64,000 nucleotides of DNA from Entomortierella parvispora (Eukaryota; Mortierellomycota; Mortierellomycetes; Mortierellales; Mortierellaceae): positions 1,612,001 through 1,676,000 of the forward strand of contig OY752149.1 of the NCBI GenBank assembly GCA_963573315.1, read 5' to 3'. Positions 31,446 through 42,030 of this stretch are shown one piece after another. The position numbers and the translations under genes were made by a program. A model generated the notes under the pieces. That model did no database searches, was not told where the DNA came from, and worked only from the letters and a program-made list of their open reading frames with translations. Numbering within the stretch: the stretch's first letter is position 1; every line of letters begins with the position of its first letter.

Positions 31446-31488
31446 ATCACGTGCAAACACACCACCAATATCGCACGAATCACGTGAT
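31446..31488. promoter_or_regulatory. Paired ATCACGTG motifs beyond the tRNA-Phe leader copy
   Basis: ATCACGTG (31446-31453) and ATCACGTGAT (31479-31488), about 50-90 bp upstream of the truncated tRNA-Phe 5' end at 31395. Spacing is similar to the motifs upstream of tRNA-His. Two GCACGTGAC copies at 30625 and 30641 lie at comparable distances from the intact tRNA-Phe. Confidence 0.55.
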
Positions 31489-31504
31489 TTTAATATCGCT
31501 TGCC

Positions 31505-31531
31505 AAAAAAAAAAAAAAAAAAAAAAAAAAA
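31505..31531 (+). repeat. 27-nt poly-A tract
   Basis: Uninterrupted run of 27 A, about 90 bp beyond the truncated tRNA copy. It could be a retroposed tail or a simple homopolymer. Confidence 0.9.
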
Positions 31532-31620
31532 GCTCCATGGGCCCAGGCGCGGATACTGCCTCGGAGGGGGCGAGTAACACTCGTACATGAACTGTTCTGG
31601 AAAGACCACCTCTTTCACCC

Positions 31621-31794
31621 GTTACACTTTTGTACCCTATCCGTTTCAGTCGCCTGGGGAAAGTCACCATTGCTTATAAGAAGGAACGCGGTATCCATCC
31701 CTCGATGAAACAAGTGCAACCTGGCCTGCCGTGGAACAATGCCCCTGGGGAGATTACCTGCCCATGTGGCAAGCTCTTCAACGACAACTTCTAG
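31621..31794 (+). pseudogene. C-terminal protein fragment with a CPCG motif (unrecognised)
   Basis: An open stretch ending in a stop at 31792-31794 reads VTIAYKKERGIHPSM ... PGEITCPCGKLFNDNF. Composition and the CPCG knuckle look protein-like, but no start or upstream exon was found and no family is recognised. It may be the last exon of an old gene or transposase remnant. Confidence 0.25.
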
Positions 31795-32068
31795 GGCCTT
31801 TGTCCCAGTGTTCAAGATGACCCAGTTTCGGTGGACCATCGGACTTTTGGCTTGTACATGTACATATGGCCACTGTCGGGGAGATCTACCTTTTGTAACA
31901 TTTCATTCTTCATTATCACACGGCGACGAGCCGTGGCATTTGTTGAGCGGGATCGCTACACCACGCGGCTGCGTCAGGTCGTAGGTAGTTCAAACCCCTC
32001 TTCTTTGGCTCGAAATGACAAATAAAATGTAAAAAAAATAATTCAAGTTCGCGCCACTGCCTCTCATT

Positions 32069-32367
32069 ATGTACTCCTCTCGTATCTCCTAGGATGATGC
32101 CTGTCCACATCGTCCTCGCCGCCATTGAGCGTTCTTCATCTGTGCAAGCCACTTTTGTCAAGAATCAGGAATGCGAACTTGCCAGCCATCTAGAGCACCC
32201 TATGCGGCTGCTTGCACCTATCTATGGGTGAGAAAGCTGATGCAGGTCTGCGACGACGTGCTGGCAATGTTAAAGCTGCTGTCAAGGATGCAAGTGCTGC
32301 TGCTGATCAAATGCTCCTTGGACGCAGAGTCGCCTCGCTGGAATTTCTGTTCAAGCGCAGGCTTTAA
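32069..32367 (+). pseudogene. Broken paralogue of the small secreted protein gene
   Basis: DNA matches the intact gene at 32980-33285 over the start and signal-peptide region (ATGTACTCCTCTCGTATCTCC against ATGTACTTC...), and again over the segment encoding VQA..VKNHE..LAS. The eighth codon is a stop (TAG, 32090-32092) where the intact copy has AAG, and small deletions follow. The 3' part in another frame still reads AGNVKAAVKDASAAADQML, similar in composition to the ADQAAKGLAEM region. It is a pseudogenised tandem duplicate. Confidence 0.75.
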
Positions 32368-32913
32368 ACAATCCATTCCACTAAGTGATCGCAAAAAGGC
32401 CAATATGAGTGCCATTGCAGGTCGTGAACGGGCGTGGAATTTTTGCAGGTTGTTTTCTTTTCACAAACAAACCTCTTGCCTTTCTTTGCCTATTCTAATG
32501 CGTTTCCTACTACTAACGAATGCTACGAGCAAAAGGAGAAAACAGTTGGAGAGTCTCCACAAAAGAATTCTCACCTGAACCTGAAGTTGCTTCGATGCCC
32601 ACAGCGATTGAGAAAGAGCCTGAGCACAAGCGAGAGTATTCTTGGTGAGGGTCTTACATCCCACAACGTGGGTGTGACCTCTGGACGAAGCTTGAGTTTC
32701 CTTGCAGTAGTCCACCACACCATTCACTGTCGCTATGCCCGCGCGTGAATTGACGCGTCGCTACGGCTTTGCCCCATGTTACGCAGCATGGAGAACTGCA
32801 GTTCACAAAGGGGGGTAACATCTCGATTTGGATACTCTCTTTCGGCATCTCTCGAGGTTGTCCTTTAATGGTGTCCCTTGATGGCGTCCTTTTTTTCTTT
32901 ACCATCAGCTCGA

Positions 32914-32920
32914 TATATAT
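32914..32920 (+). promoter_or_regulatory. TATA box of the secreted-protein gene
   Basis: TATATAT in CTCGATATATATCACC, about 60 bp upstream of the ATG at 32980. Confidence 0.5.
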
Positions 32921-32979
32921 CACCACAACCACATAAAAATTACCCACCACTACAGCCGCCACTGCCACCGCCTCCCATT

Positions 32980-33285
32980 ATGTACTTCTCTCGTATCTCC
33001 AAGGCCGCCTTGACACTTGTCCTCATCGTCCTCGCCATTGGTCTCGCAAGCGTTCCTTCATCCGTGCAAGCCGCTCCTGTCAAGAATCATGAACGTGATC
33101 TTGCCAGTGATCTAAAGTCCCTCTTGGATCTTCTTGGATCTGCTTGCTCTGGAGCAGGTACTGCTGCTGATCAAGCTGCTAAGGGCCTTGCCGAAATGGC
33201 AGACTATACGGCAGCTGGTGTTGGCGGTGCAATCGAGCCAAACCTCAAAAACCGAAACTCAAAGGCCATAAAATTATCTTGTTAG
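32980..33285 (+). CDS. Small secreted protein (effector-like), unknown function
   Basis: Intronless, 101 aa. Residues 1-31 form a strong signal peptide: basic n-region (MYFSRISK), hydrophobic core (AALTLVLIVLAIGLA) and an A-x-A type cleavage site (VQA/APVK). The mature part is about 70 aa, Ala/Gly-rich, with two Cys (SACSG and the C-terminal residue) and no known domain. The start at 32980 is chosen because the signal peptide begins there; an in-frame Met at 32878 precedes the TATA box. Seen: a tandem broken paralogue about 0.9 kb upstream. Inference: a member of a fast-evolving secreted family in a transposon-rich stretch, hence 'effector-like'; no target can be named. Confidence 0.7.
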   Translation: MYFSRISKAALTLVLIVLAIGLASVPSSVQAAPVKNHERDLASDLKSLLDLLGSACSGAGTAADQAAKGLAEMADYTAAGVGGAIEPNLKNRNSKAIKLSC

Positions 33286-34000
33286 ACCCTGATGACGTTG
33301 AGACGACAGTCTAGTACAGTCTTTGGAGCTTCACCGACTTGACCAGAATTTCCGTTGACGTATTGCCTCTCAAACAAGCGTTCCGATGGGTGACCACAAA
33401 GACCTCTATCTGCTTGAAAGTAAACATCTCAAATCTCAAAACGAAATTTTTTCACTTGATAAGCACAGATTCTCCTGCAAGGGTTTGCCATCGAAGGGGA
33501 AGGGGTTTTTGGGGAGTTATAACATCGATTCTTCCCCAAATGTGGCTCAAATGTAGTTCCACGCCAGGGCTACAAACGGACGTCAAGAGGGTCCCAGGCT
33601 GGTTCTTGCATAACAAAAAAAAAAAAAAAATTTCTCAACTTTCACACTATCAGAAAACATTCCCCGGGGCCTATAAAAGTACCAATCTGACCTGGCAATA
33701 GAACTCCTTAGGATGGCTATCGTGGACTACACAAAATGAAAAAAAAAAGAAAAATGGAGAGAGGAGAAAGAGCCGACGCCCAAGAATCAAAGGCAACGTC
33801 TCTATGAACGTTGAACACATCAATGCAGAAGCACCCATGGAGACCGAGCCCACTAGTTATGAACTCTGTCAGCCGCAACTCGGCGATCCAGCACACGCTG
33901 TCCTTGAGAACTAGAAACAGTGTTTCGTGATCCCCCTGATCTCACATTTTTATTGTCAAAATATCGAATCAAACCTTGCCATCATGGCTTTGGTATATTC
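33286..34000. other. Intergenic region between secreted protein and J-protein genes
   Basis: About 715 bp, AT-rich with a 16-A run near 33610-33625. No convincing gene or RNA was seen. Confidence 0.5.
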
Positions 34001-34963
34001 TCATTGCAAACTCTGAAAGATCTTTGCAGCAAGACTGGCAATAATGGCTGCCTTGTGGGCATGTTCCAGTCGCCCAAATGCCTCCATGACACTCACGCCC
34101 TTGATATCTCTGATCTCGCCCAATTTCTTGCCGCCATATCCTCCCTACAAGAAAAGTAAGCCGAGGCAATAAAAGAGGTTAGTACGGAAAGTGCGGGAGC
34201 CATAGCTTGACGTCCAGGTTGGAGACGTTCAACGAATTCCGACTGAGAATTCGAGATATGAACAGAGAATAAGATCCATGGAATAAATAGATACATGGGC
34301 ACTTACCATGACGGCACCAGGGAGACCTCCACAAATGAATCCCAGCGCTGCACCGGACGCCATGCCAATGGGAGAATAGAACGAGGTCGGATTCTGCACC
34401 TCAGGTCGTAGCAATTCTTCAAAGACACCTCCAAACACCGTCTCTGCCTCGGCATGGTGCGACGCACTAGACGACCAAGCATTCTTGGATTCTCGAGATC
34501 GCGACCTCCGAGCATTGTCGTATTCCCGACGCCTCTCCTTATTGGACAAAACATAATAAGCATCTAATTTAGAAAGTAAAAAGTGAAAGAGAGGTCTTGG
34601 TTCTTAGCTACATGTTTGGTGCGGTTGAACAGGAGTACCACAAAGGTAAAGTCTTCAGCCTTTACCTGCGACTTGCTGGAACAACACTGTGGCTTCTTCC
34701 TTTGACAATGGCCGCTCCCCACCAGGACCTCCAATGTTGGTTGTCCTGTCGGGATGTGTCCTGAGCGCCTCACGCTTGTAAGCCTCTCGGATTTGATCTG
34801 TGCTCGCGGTCTCGGGGACTCTAAGGAGCTCTAACAGTATCAATGAATCAAAACGTAGAGGTGAACCGAGGGTCAGATGCTGGTTGTCAGTTAAGGCTGC
34901 AGGCAGGCAAATTCAAAGGTTAGTGGCTCTGCTTGTACCGTAGTAGTCGGGAAAACTGCTCAT
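34001..34963 (-). CDS. J-domain (DnaJ-type) co-chaperone with glycine-rich hydrophobic segment
   Basis: The gene starts MSSFPDYY at 34963; an intron separates this from ELLRVPETASTDQIREAYKR, the J-domain helix I-II. The HPD motif is present in LRTHPDRT, and helix IV in AYYVLSNKERRREYD after a second intron. A Ser/Arg-rich linker is followed by a Gly-rich hydrophobic segment (IGMASGAALGFICGGLPGAVM), split from GGYGGKKLGEIRDIKGVSVM by a third intron; glycine-zipper spacing suggests membrane association. The C-terminus is an Ala-rich helix (AHKAAIIASLAAKIFQSLQ). J-proteins stimulate Hsp70 ATPase activity; the partner and compartment are unknown. All junctions are GT-AG. Confidence 0.85.
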
Positions 34964-35356
34964 GTTGTTGGTGATTCGTATGGGAGGCAGGCGATGGCAA
35001 CAATCACAACAGACAGTCGCTGACGAAAAAAAAGTTATACGGAGTGAAAAAGAAAGAAGGAAGGAGGGCGAAGAAGGGCGGCGGAAGGTCGGAGAGAATG
35101 GAGGAATGGGGTGAGCAGAGAACTGAGGGAATGAAAGAGGAACGGTGGACGTGGTTCATGCCAAGAGGTCTTTTTTTTGCCCTCCGCTTGCTTAGCCAAT
35201 CACACGCGCGCTTTGCATGATGCTTCGCCCGGGTTGTGGAAAAGTTCAGCATTTTTATTGCTTTCGGTTTTGAACGAACGGTGGTTATCCTTGTCTCGTC
35301 GTCTCTGTCATGTCCGTCTGCCTTTCTGTCTCTCTCTGTTGTCTGCCCGATGGTCC
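34964..35356. other. Intergenic region upstream of the J-protein gene
   Basis: About 390 bp between the VPS68 stop and the J-protein start, both on the minus strand. Purine/pyrimidine-biased stretches, no gene seen. Confidence 0.5.
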
Positions 35357-36469
35357 TCAGATAGCAAAGTTATATTGGTATTCAGATTCGGTGTTCTGGG
35401 CAACCCACAGGATTGCCGCACTAGAAAATCAAAATGCACAGTTTCGAACCATGATGGTCAGTAGAAGTGGATGTGCATACCTTCCTCCCTATGCTCTTCC
35501 CGATTTTTGATTCCTAGTTGAGTCCCTACCTTGTCATGATCGATGCATTCTGAACAACATTAAAAATTCCCCATGAGACAAAAGGTTCGCCATATCCCGA
35601 AAGTAGATACTTGATGCATAGAATTGACTATCGACAAAGGGTCGACCCAAAGAATGAAGGGTATTAGGGTATTAGATTAGCATGTCGTCGTATATCCATG
35701 ATTCTCTTCATACACATCGTCATTATCGAATCCCCTTCATAAGGGCCCGGTCTCTGATTGTCATCATACCACTGATCCTGCAAGTCCTCCTGCCATGAAC
35801 GCAAAGCCGACAAAGAGGAATACGCGAGCTTTCCATGCTACGCTGGTGCCGCCTCCGCTTGAGAATGAGAACGAGTCGCCTCGAAGAGCCGCTTTGTCAA
35901 TGCAATTGATCCTAAAAAAAGTTCATAGTGGTTGGAAAAGACTGAGATGAATATGTAGATAGGAACAACTGGGCAAGCAAAGAGCTTTAACCACAAAAGT
36001 CGTCATCCAAAACGCCGGAGTCCAGGTCAAAGCAACCAAAAAAAAAACATACACAATCATTCCCAAAGTGCTGCAGATGCCTGGCACCCAATCCACAAAT
36101 TGGACAGAGGTCTTTTTGAATCCGTCCTCATAGCTCCAGTTTTTGGAGCGGATGACAGTGTCGATGAAGAACCACCAGCCTAGGGCAAACTATTTGTTTT
36201 TCAAGTCAAATGATGAAGTAAAAGAGTTGTTAATAGACAAGGAAAGAACACCTTCAGTACATTCGTTGACAATGCGATGCATTCTGTTGACCATGCGCGA
36301 CTTTCTTTCTAGGAAGAGAAAGACAGGAGAGCGCTCTTTTTTGCTTTACCAATGCTCCAGAGATGTATACGCCTGCATCACGAGCCTTGGGACCCAGGCG
36401 AGGTATCCTTGGAATGGGAAAGAGACAAATGCGCTTGTGGTGATCGTTGAGGTTCCACTGGGATGACAT
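35357..36469 (-). CDS. VPS68: TMEM50/Vps68 family membrane protein
   Basis: Small four-helix membrane protein of the UPF0220 family; yeast Vps68 acts in late endosome-to-vacuole transport. Exons 36350-36469, 36053-36189, 35770-35911, 35530-35627 and 35357-35420 sum to 186 aa with every junction GT-AG and in frame. Conserved blocks: DAGVYISGALFALGWWFFID, FVDWVPGICSTLGMIVINCI, DKAALRGDSFSFSSGG, WKARVFLFVGFAFMAGGLAGS, and the diagnostic C-terminus ILWVAQNTESEYQYN. The final two exons are short and separated from the main body by 140 bp, so the C-terminus is easily missed. Its role here is inferred from the family. Confidence 0.93.
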
Positions 36470-36755
36470 TACAAGGCGGTCGATGGGTTGGTTTGCTGGT
36501 TGAATGGTAAAGTTGGTGCAGGGCAGAAGGCGAGCAAGGCCGTTGACGTGGAGGGACCAACCGCGTGACAGGTCACATTTGTGATCCCCTTAACAGAACC
36601 CGTTGATCGCGTTCTTGTCCTCCCATTCACTTCTTCACTCTTCTCTCCAGCCCAATTTCTTTGGGTATTCGGTTTATTGCAAAAGCTGCGACAGTATTGT
36701 TCAAAGAGTAGAGAGGGTAAGGGGGGCGTGGTATCATTAAGCAGGTGGAGAACCT

Positions 36756-38699
36756 CTAATCTGAGTTGTTATTCAACAGAGGGCGGGTTTCGCCAGCGTT
36801 GAGAGGCTTAGGTGGCGCGCAGATGTGGGGTGCAATAACGCCATTGAACACAAAGGTTCCATAGACGAGCATGGCAAAGCCAACAACCTGGAGTGCGCTG
36901 AAGTTCTCCCATCCGAGGTAAAGAGAGATGGCCCAGATGAAAAGGGTACGGCAAGAGTCGATCGTGGATCGGGACGTGGCGCTGACAGTCTTTGTCACCG
37001 AGATGCCGAAAAAGTTAAAAGACGAGATACTGAAGAGCATGACAATGGCAGGAATCCAGATCTGGGGAAAGGTCTTGATCTGTTCCCAACCCGTCGTCAG
37101 ATCAAAGTACGATCCAGGGTGAGACGCGCCAACGGTAAAGTGGAGGATGGGCATGGCAACCAAGACAGTGATGGTACCAAAGAGACCTTCATATCCGACG
37201 GCACGAAGAGGAGCAATTTGGTATCCAGCCAAGAACTTTTCCTCAATCACGAACTGTGCTGCAGTGAAGATCTGAGCAAAGAGGACAAGGAAGATTCCAA
37301 GAATGGCCTTGGCCGCTTGAATGGCCTCATCTGAGTCGGGATCGGCGCCTCCGTCAGCGACGGGGGTTTGTTTAGAGTTGAGAACAGAGGACAGACCAAC
37401 TGTAGCAATACCAGCCGAGATTGTGAACAGAGCGAACCACTCGAAAGCCAAGAGACGTCGACCCAAGAAAAAGACAGACAAGAGTCCTGTGAGAATGACC
37501 AATGCACCACGAAGCATCTGGTAAACTGAGGCAGCGCAATAGATCAAGCCAACGTTCATGAGCTGGATGATATAACGATCAAGAAGCAAGTGGATTAGGT
37601 TGCTGTTCGAGACTGAAACTATTTCTTTCCTGAAAGTCAATGCCCTTAGCCCTCCTCCTGTTCTTTCATATAATCCAGTGAGCGAGGGTTTCTTCAGCGA
37701 CAGATCAGAGGTCAAGGCAGGTAGGGGTTGCTCCTAAGGCCTCTAAAGACATCAACATAGCAACGCCTTTTTGTCTTTCAGGTTGTATCCTTGAACAGAC
37801 TCCACAAATGTGACTGAGGGAATAAAACTGACTGGCGGTCCAACAAAAAGCTGTGCTTGGCCCTTTGATCCCGTTCCTGCCTATTACACAATTCACCCCT
37901 GCGTTCCGTGGCCTATGTCCTGCGTCCTGCAGCCCGAGAGTCGGGGGTTCGATTGATGTCGTGTCGTGTTTTCCATGCCCCGCACAAGATCCTGTTCCAG
38001 ATTTGTATACTCTATGACGCAACCGAGTGGCACAGAGACGCAATCTCAGCATAGGATGGCCTTACCGTGCTTGCAGTCATGTCACAAAGCGTGGGCAGCC
38101 AGAGCAACAGGACGAGGGCACCTTCGAGCTTCTTCTTCTGGCCGTGACCATGGCCATGTCCATGGACGGCTTCAGGAACAATAAGACCATCTGATTCGAC
38201 CACAGCGAGTGCGTCATCCTCCTGGTCATCTAGGACGAGATCTGCCCACTTGGCACGTCCATATTTGTCTGCAAGGAATGCACAAATCGAGGCGACAACG
38301 AGACACAAACTCTCACCGATAAACATGTTCAGAGTCTGCCAGATGGGCTGTTCAAAATGTTCTCGCTCCTTGAGGGGGAGATCACAGTTCTTGACACAGG
38401 CCTTGTCCTGGTCTGGAATAGGAAAAATAAAAACGAAAGCAGGACAGGGTTAGCCTTCTTGTCGTCGTCGTGTCACTCAACGATCAAATCCAAAACGCAA
38501 GCTAGACCCGGATCGGATTTGTCGTTGTCTGCACCAACGTCGACTCGTATCGAGATCGACAGACTAGAGTACAGCTGGCGCAGACCAGGGAAGGCAGTGC
38601 GGCAAGGATAAACAACATACACTTTGTAATGATCGTGTTGGCAGTTCCTGCCGCCAACATGCCGATGACAAGGACGACATTGCCTCTGTTGATTGACAT
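36756..38699 (-). CDS. SLC35F6: SLC35F6-type drug/metabolite transporter superfamily protein
   Basis: Ten-helix DMT-fold transporter closely resembling animal SLC35F6, a lysosomal/mitochondrial-associated putative transporter of unknown substrate. Exon 1 (start 38699) reads MSINRGNVVLVIGMLAAGTA and the first helix; the next encodes NMFIGESLCLVVASICAFLA and a His/Gly-rich cytosolic loop (HGHGHGHGQKKK). After an intron of over 400 bp comes the conserved LMNVGLIYCAASVYQMLRGA, LGRRLLAFEW, EEKFLAGYQIAPLRAVGYEG and FNFFGISVTKTVSATSR. The LPTLCDMTAST motif matches the family's LCDMTGTS. The C-terminus ends GETRPLLNNNSD with a dileucine-type signal, consistent with endolysosomal sorting (inference). 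Confidence 0.9.
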
Positions 38700-40199
38700 T
38701 GCGTGTTTTTGTTGAGCAGTTGTGTTTTTGTGGAAATGAGGACGAAGCTGGGGCGAAGAATGAATGCGCTGAGGAAGGACGAGGACGAGTACGAAGAAGC
38801 GAGCTTGCGCGAGGGGGTGTTTGCAAAAGATAAAAAAAAAAAAGAAGAGGAACGGAAAAGAAGGGGGGCCGAAGGGAAAAGGGGAGGGGGGAGGACTGAA
38901 GAAGGAAAAGGTGTGGCAAAGGAAGGAAGAGAGAGAAAGAAGAAAGAAAGAGAAAAGAAAGGCATGCCCGCCTGCCTGCGTGTGTTTGTCTGACTGTTTG
39001 GTTTGTCTGATTTGTCTGTCTGCATTGGTGCAATACAAGAATACACCTTGACTCTTCTGGCAGAAGGCCTCGCTGCTGACTGCCGTCCAATGAGAGCCCC
39101 GCTGGGCCAGATTCCCATCAGCATCCATGGCACACAGTCGCCATCGTGATATCCTTGTTGTTATTGCGCCTTGTGAGCATTGGCTGGCTGGCTGCCAAAT
39201 ATGGGCGCGATCCTCCGTGGCTACAAGCTGTTTCATCACCCGCGCGAGTCTCGATTCGAAGTGTGCTCCCAGCAAAAGTCTGCTGGTGAGGTCCTTTGTC
39301 GAGAGCGTGTCTGCGCCGCATTCGCGCTGGCAGTTTTGTCTGCTGCAAGCCTTCTTTTTTTTATTATTCATTTTTGATGGGGGTTGTGCAACTGTGGGGG
39401 CACCTACATCCAAAAAGGGGGGGAGTGAGTGAGTGAGTGAGTGGGGGGATTGGTCCATGCAAGGGACGGGGCATATATGCTCCCGGAACCCTTGAGTGTT
39501 TGAGAACACAAGGATGTGCGTGTGGATGCCAGACTCGACCAGGGTGCTTGTTGAGGGAGTGAGACCAGACCCTGTCCGCAGTGAACCCAGCCCAGATTGG
39601 TGGCAACGCCGTGTGTAATTGATCGCAAGTGCTGCAGTTGTAGTTGCAATAGGCGAGAGTGGCACGTGTCAGCGCGGGCGTGTCTTTTACAGAGGGTGTC
39701 ACTCTGCAGGGCGATCCCTGGGGTGGAGTGGGACACACAGGACAAGCGGGGGCCAGTCATGGCTCGGTGCTTCCTTTCGTCTTGGCTTCTTCTTGACAAA
39801 TATCCCCACCCCCACCTTCTCCACTCCATTCCACTTCACTCTTCCCTACTCTGTGCCCATCATCTCTTGCCAGCAAGGACCCGACACTCGTCCGCTCGCC
39901 ACCCCCACCTGATCAGCTTTCAATGTAAATGGCCTGCTGTGTTGCACCCATTCGTGCCGACCCTTGACATATTCGGCTCGCGGACACCACCGACACTCCG
40001 TCCTCCCCGTCCGTTCCAATGTCCCTTTGAAGCGTTTTACACTGACACTATTCTTCTCTTTTTTCTTTTCTTCTTCCCGTTCTTCCTCTGCTCATCGTCC
40101 TCGCGCTCAATCCGCTCCACTCTCGTCATCCTCGTCATCCTTTCTTTCGCAGAACAATCTCTCGTCGCACTGAAAGGAGAGCAAACAAAGAAACGTGCA
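38700..40199. other. Divergent intergenic region, SLC35F6 / PEX16
   Basis: About 1.5 kb between two divergent starts. It holds a purine-rich block (38820-38960), a (GAGT)n run at about 39421-39442, and CT-rich sequence just before PEX16. Open frames here are low-complexity; none is convincing as a gene. Confidence 0.5.
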
Positions 40200-42030
40200 A
40201 TGGACTTCTTGAACAAATACGAGTCATTCATCTTCAAGAATGCGTCCCAGGTCTCCAGTATCGAGAGCACACTGAGATCGTTGACTTATATCTTGCCAGG
40301 TAAAAAGCCCAGCACAAGGAGAACCCAAGAACCACGCTTTGCTGTTCCTCCTAGGATCAATTGATCTTTCCCTTTCCCTTTGTCACTTGGAGAACGAACC
40401 CCTTTGCTCACCTGTCGTTTTTTTTCCTCTTGATCTCTTTACCTATAGGTCGATTCGATGATGCCGATCTCGCTTCGGAAGCTTGTAAGGAAAAAAAAAA
40501 CTGTTCTTCTTAACATGAATCAGTCCCGCGTTCCTATTAGACCTTCCCGCCCTCTCCCTCCCACCCCTGAAGATGAATCCATTCGTTACTTTTGCACACA
40601 CAAAAAAAGGATCGTTTGTGCTTAATGGATTTAAGTCCCTCCTCTTCTCTCGGAGAGATATTGACATTTTCGAAATATTGAAATCCCGTTTTCTAGTGTT
40701 CTCGACCCTAAACCTGCTTGGCATCTACCATGATACCATCCTCACCAAACATGTGGCAAGCTTGCCTGTCTCCCATCGACCCACACCCTCACCCTTAAAC
40801 CGATACACACGGGATTGGCAAAGCAATTCTTTGACGTACAAGAGAATCGCGATGGTTCTGACCGTGATCCAGTACACGGAAGTTTTGATCGAAATGGGTG
40901 TACAAAAGAAGTGGGGTCAACAATACAAGTGGCGCGTCATCACAGCCTTGGAGGCTTTCAAGTATGTTTGAACCGTTACGCGCCCGTTCCTTCTCCTGAA
41001 TAACAGTTGCAGTTACACGCTATCTACACCGTTGGACAACAGTCTTTGTCATTGCGTGTGTTGTTTTTTGTGTACTTACCCAAATATTTTGTCTCGTGAT
41101 AGGGCGGCTGGACGACTGAGTTTGCTTCGTCTCACAAACCAGAGGATGATCATGTACCCTATCCATACAGAACGCGATGTTGATCCTTCGACCCTGGCCG
41201 ATCTAGCAGAAGCCCAAGAGTCTGTCAAGGAAAGCCATTGGACTGGAGCCAGGACAGGAACCCCTCGATTGCAATTGAGTGCTGTGCAGAAGAGCACCTC
41301 TGGTGGCAAACTGTCAAAGAGCTCTGACGTGACTGAGTTCTTGTTGAGCAAGGTGTTGACCCCCGATGTGGTGAGAAAGCCCAGGGACTTGGTTGGAATC
41401 ATGAGAGGTCTGGGTGCTTTTGGTGAATACCTCTTTGTGCTGCGGCCTCTGATCTACGTGCTCGCCATGCGCAAGTATGGCCAAAAGTCTTGGTACCCTT
41501 GGTTCTTGTCCTTGGCCATGGAACTCGCCTCCAGGGCAAGTATCAACTCGTTCTTGGCCAGCAGGTCTGGTCCTTCGGCGGCTGGACGTGGTAGCGCTGG
41601 AACGGCCCTGGAGAAGGACGAGATGAAGAGGCGATTGTGGCTTCTCTTGTACTATGTTCTTCGTAGTCCCTTCTACGATCGGTTCACAAAGTAAGTTTCC
41701 CCGCAGTTTTCTTCCCTTTTACCTGGGCGAGCAAAGCATGACGATCAACTTGAGAGAACAGCTATACTGTATTTGGCGATTGACCAAACGTTAACATCTT
41801 TTCTTTTTTCTGAATAGGGAGCGTTTGCACAAGTTTTGTGAGTCTGCCAGCAAGAAACCCCTCATTTCTCTTGTTGCGGGCATTGTTCGCGACTACCAGC
41901 CCCTTTGGGAGTCTGTATACTTTTATAGTAAGGGCTTCACAGAATTTGTGTGAACTTTAGCAATATCTTCTATAATGATCCGTTAACTAACAAACTTTCC
42001 ATCTCTTTACCAACAGCCGCCGCGTCATAA
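40200..42030 (+). CDS. PEX16: Peroxisomal membrane biogenesis protein PEX16
   Basis: Integral peroxisomal/ER membrane protein that recruits PEX3 for early peroxisome formation. Exon 1 (ATG 40200) reads MDFLNKYESFIFKNASQVSS and ILPG; then a short RFDDADLASEA exon (40449-40482), an exon to about 40962 with LLGIYHDTI and TYKRIAMVLTVIQYTEVLIE, one from about 41102 with AAGRLSLLRLTNQRM and the loop of about 80 residues, VLRPLIYVLAMRKYGQKSWYP, then a C-terminal exon (ERLHKFCESASKKP ... WESVYFY) and a final micro-exon encoding TAAS before the stop at 42030. These blocks follow the PEX16 domain in order. Some exon ends in the 40500-40720 region are approximate. Confidence 0.92.

Noticed and set aside
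30491-31490. CRISPR-like array formed by the three hairpin repeats
   Set aside because: Only three units, unequal pyrimidine-rich spacers, eukaryotic context and no cas genes.
38502-39665. 387-codon minus-strand frame overlapping SLC35F6 exon 1
   Set aside because: Low-complexity Ser/Phe/Pro-rich sequence from CT-rich promoter DNA; the SLC35F6 start at 38699 in another frame explains the conserved part.
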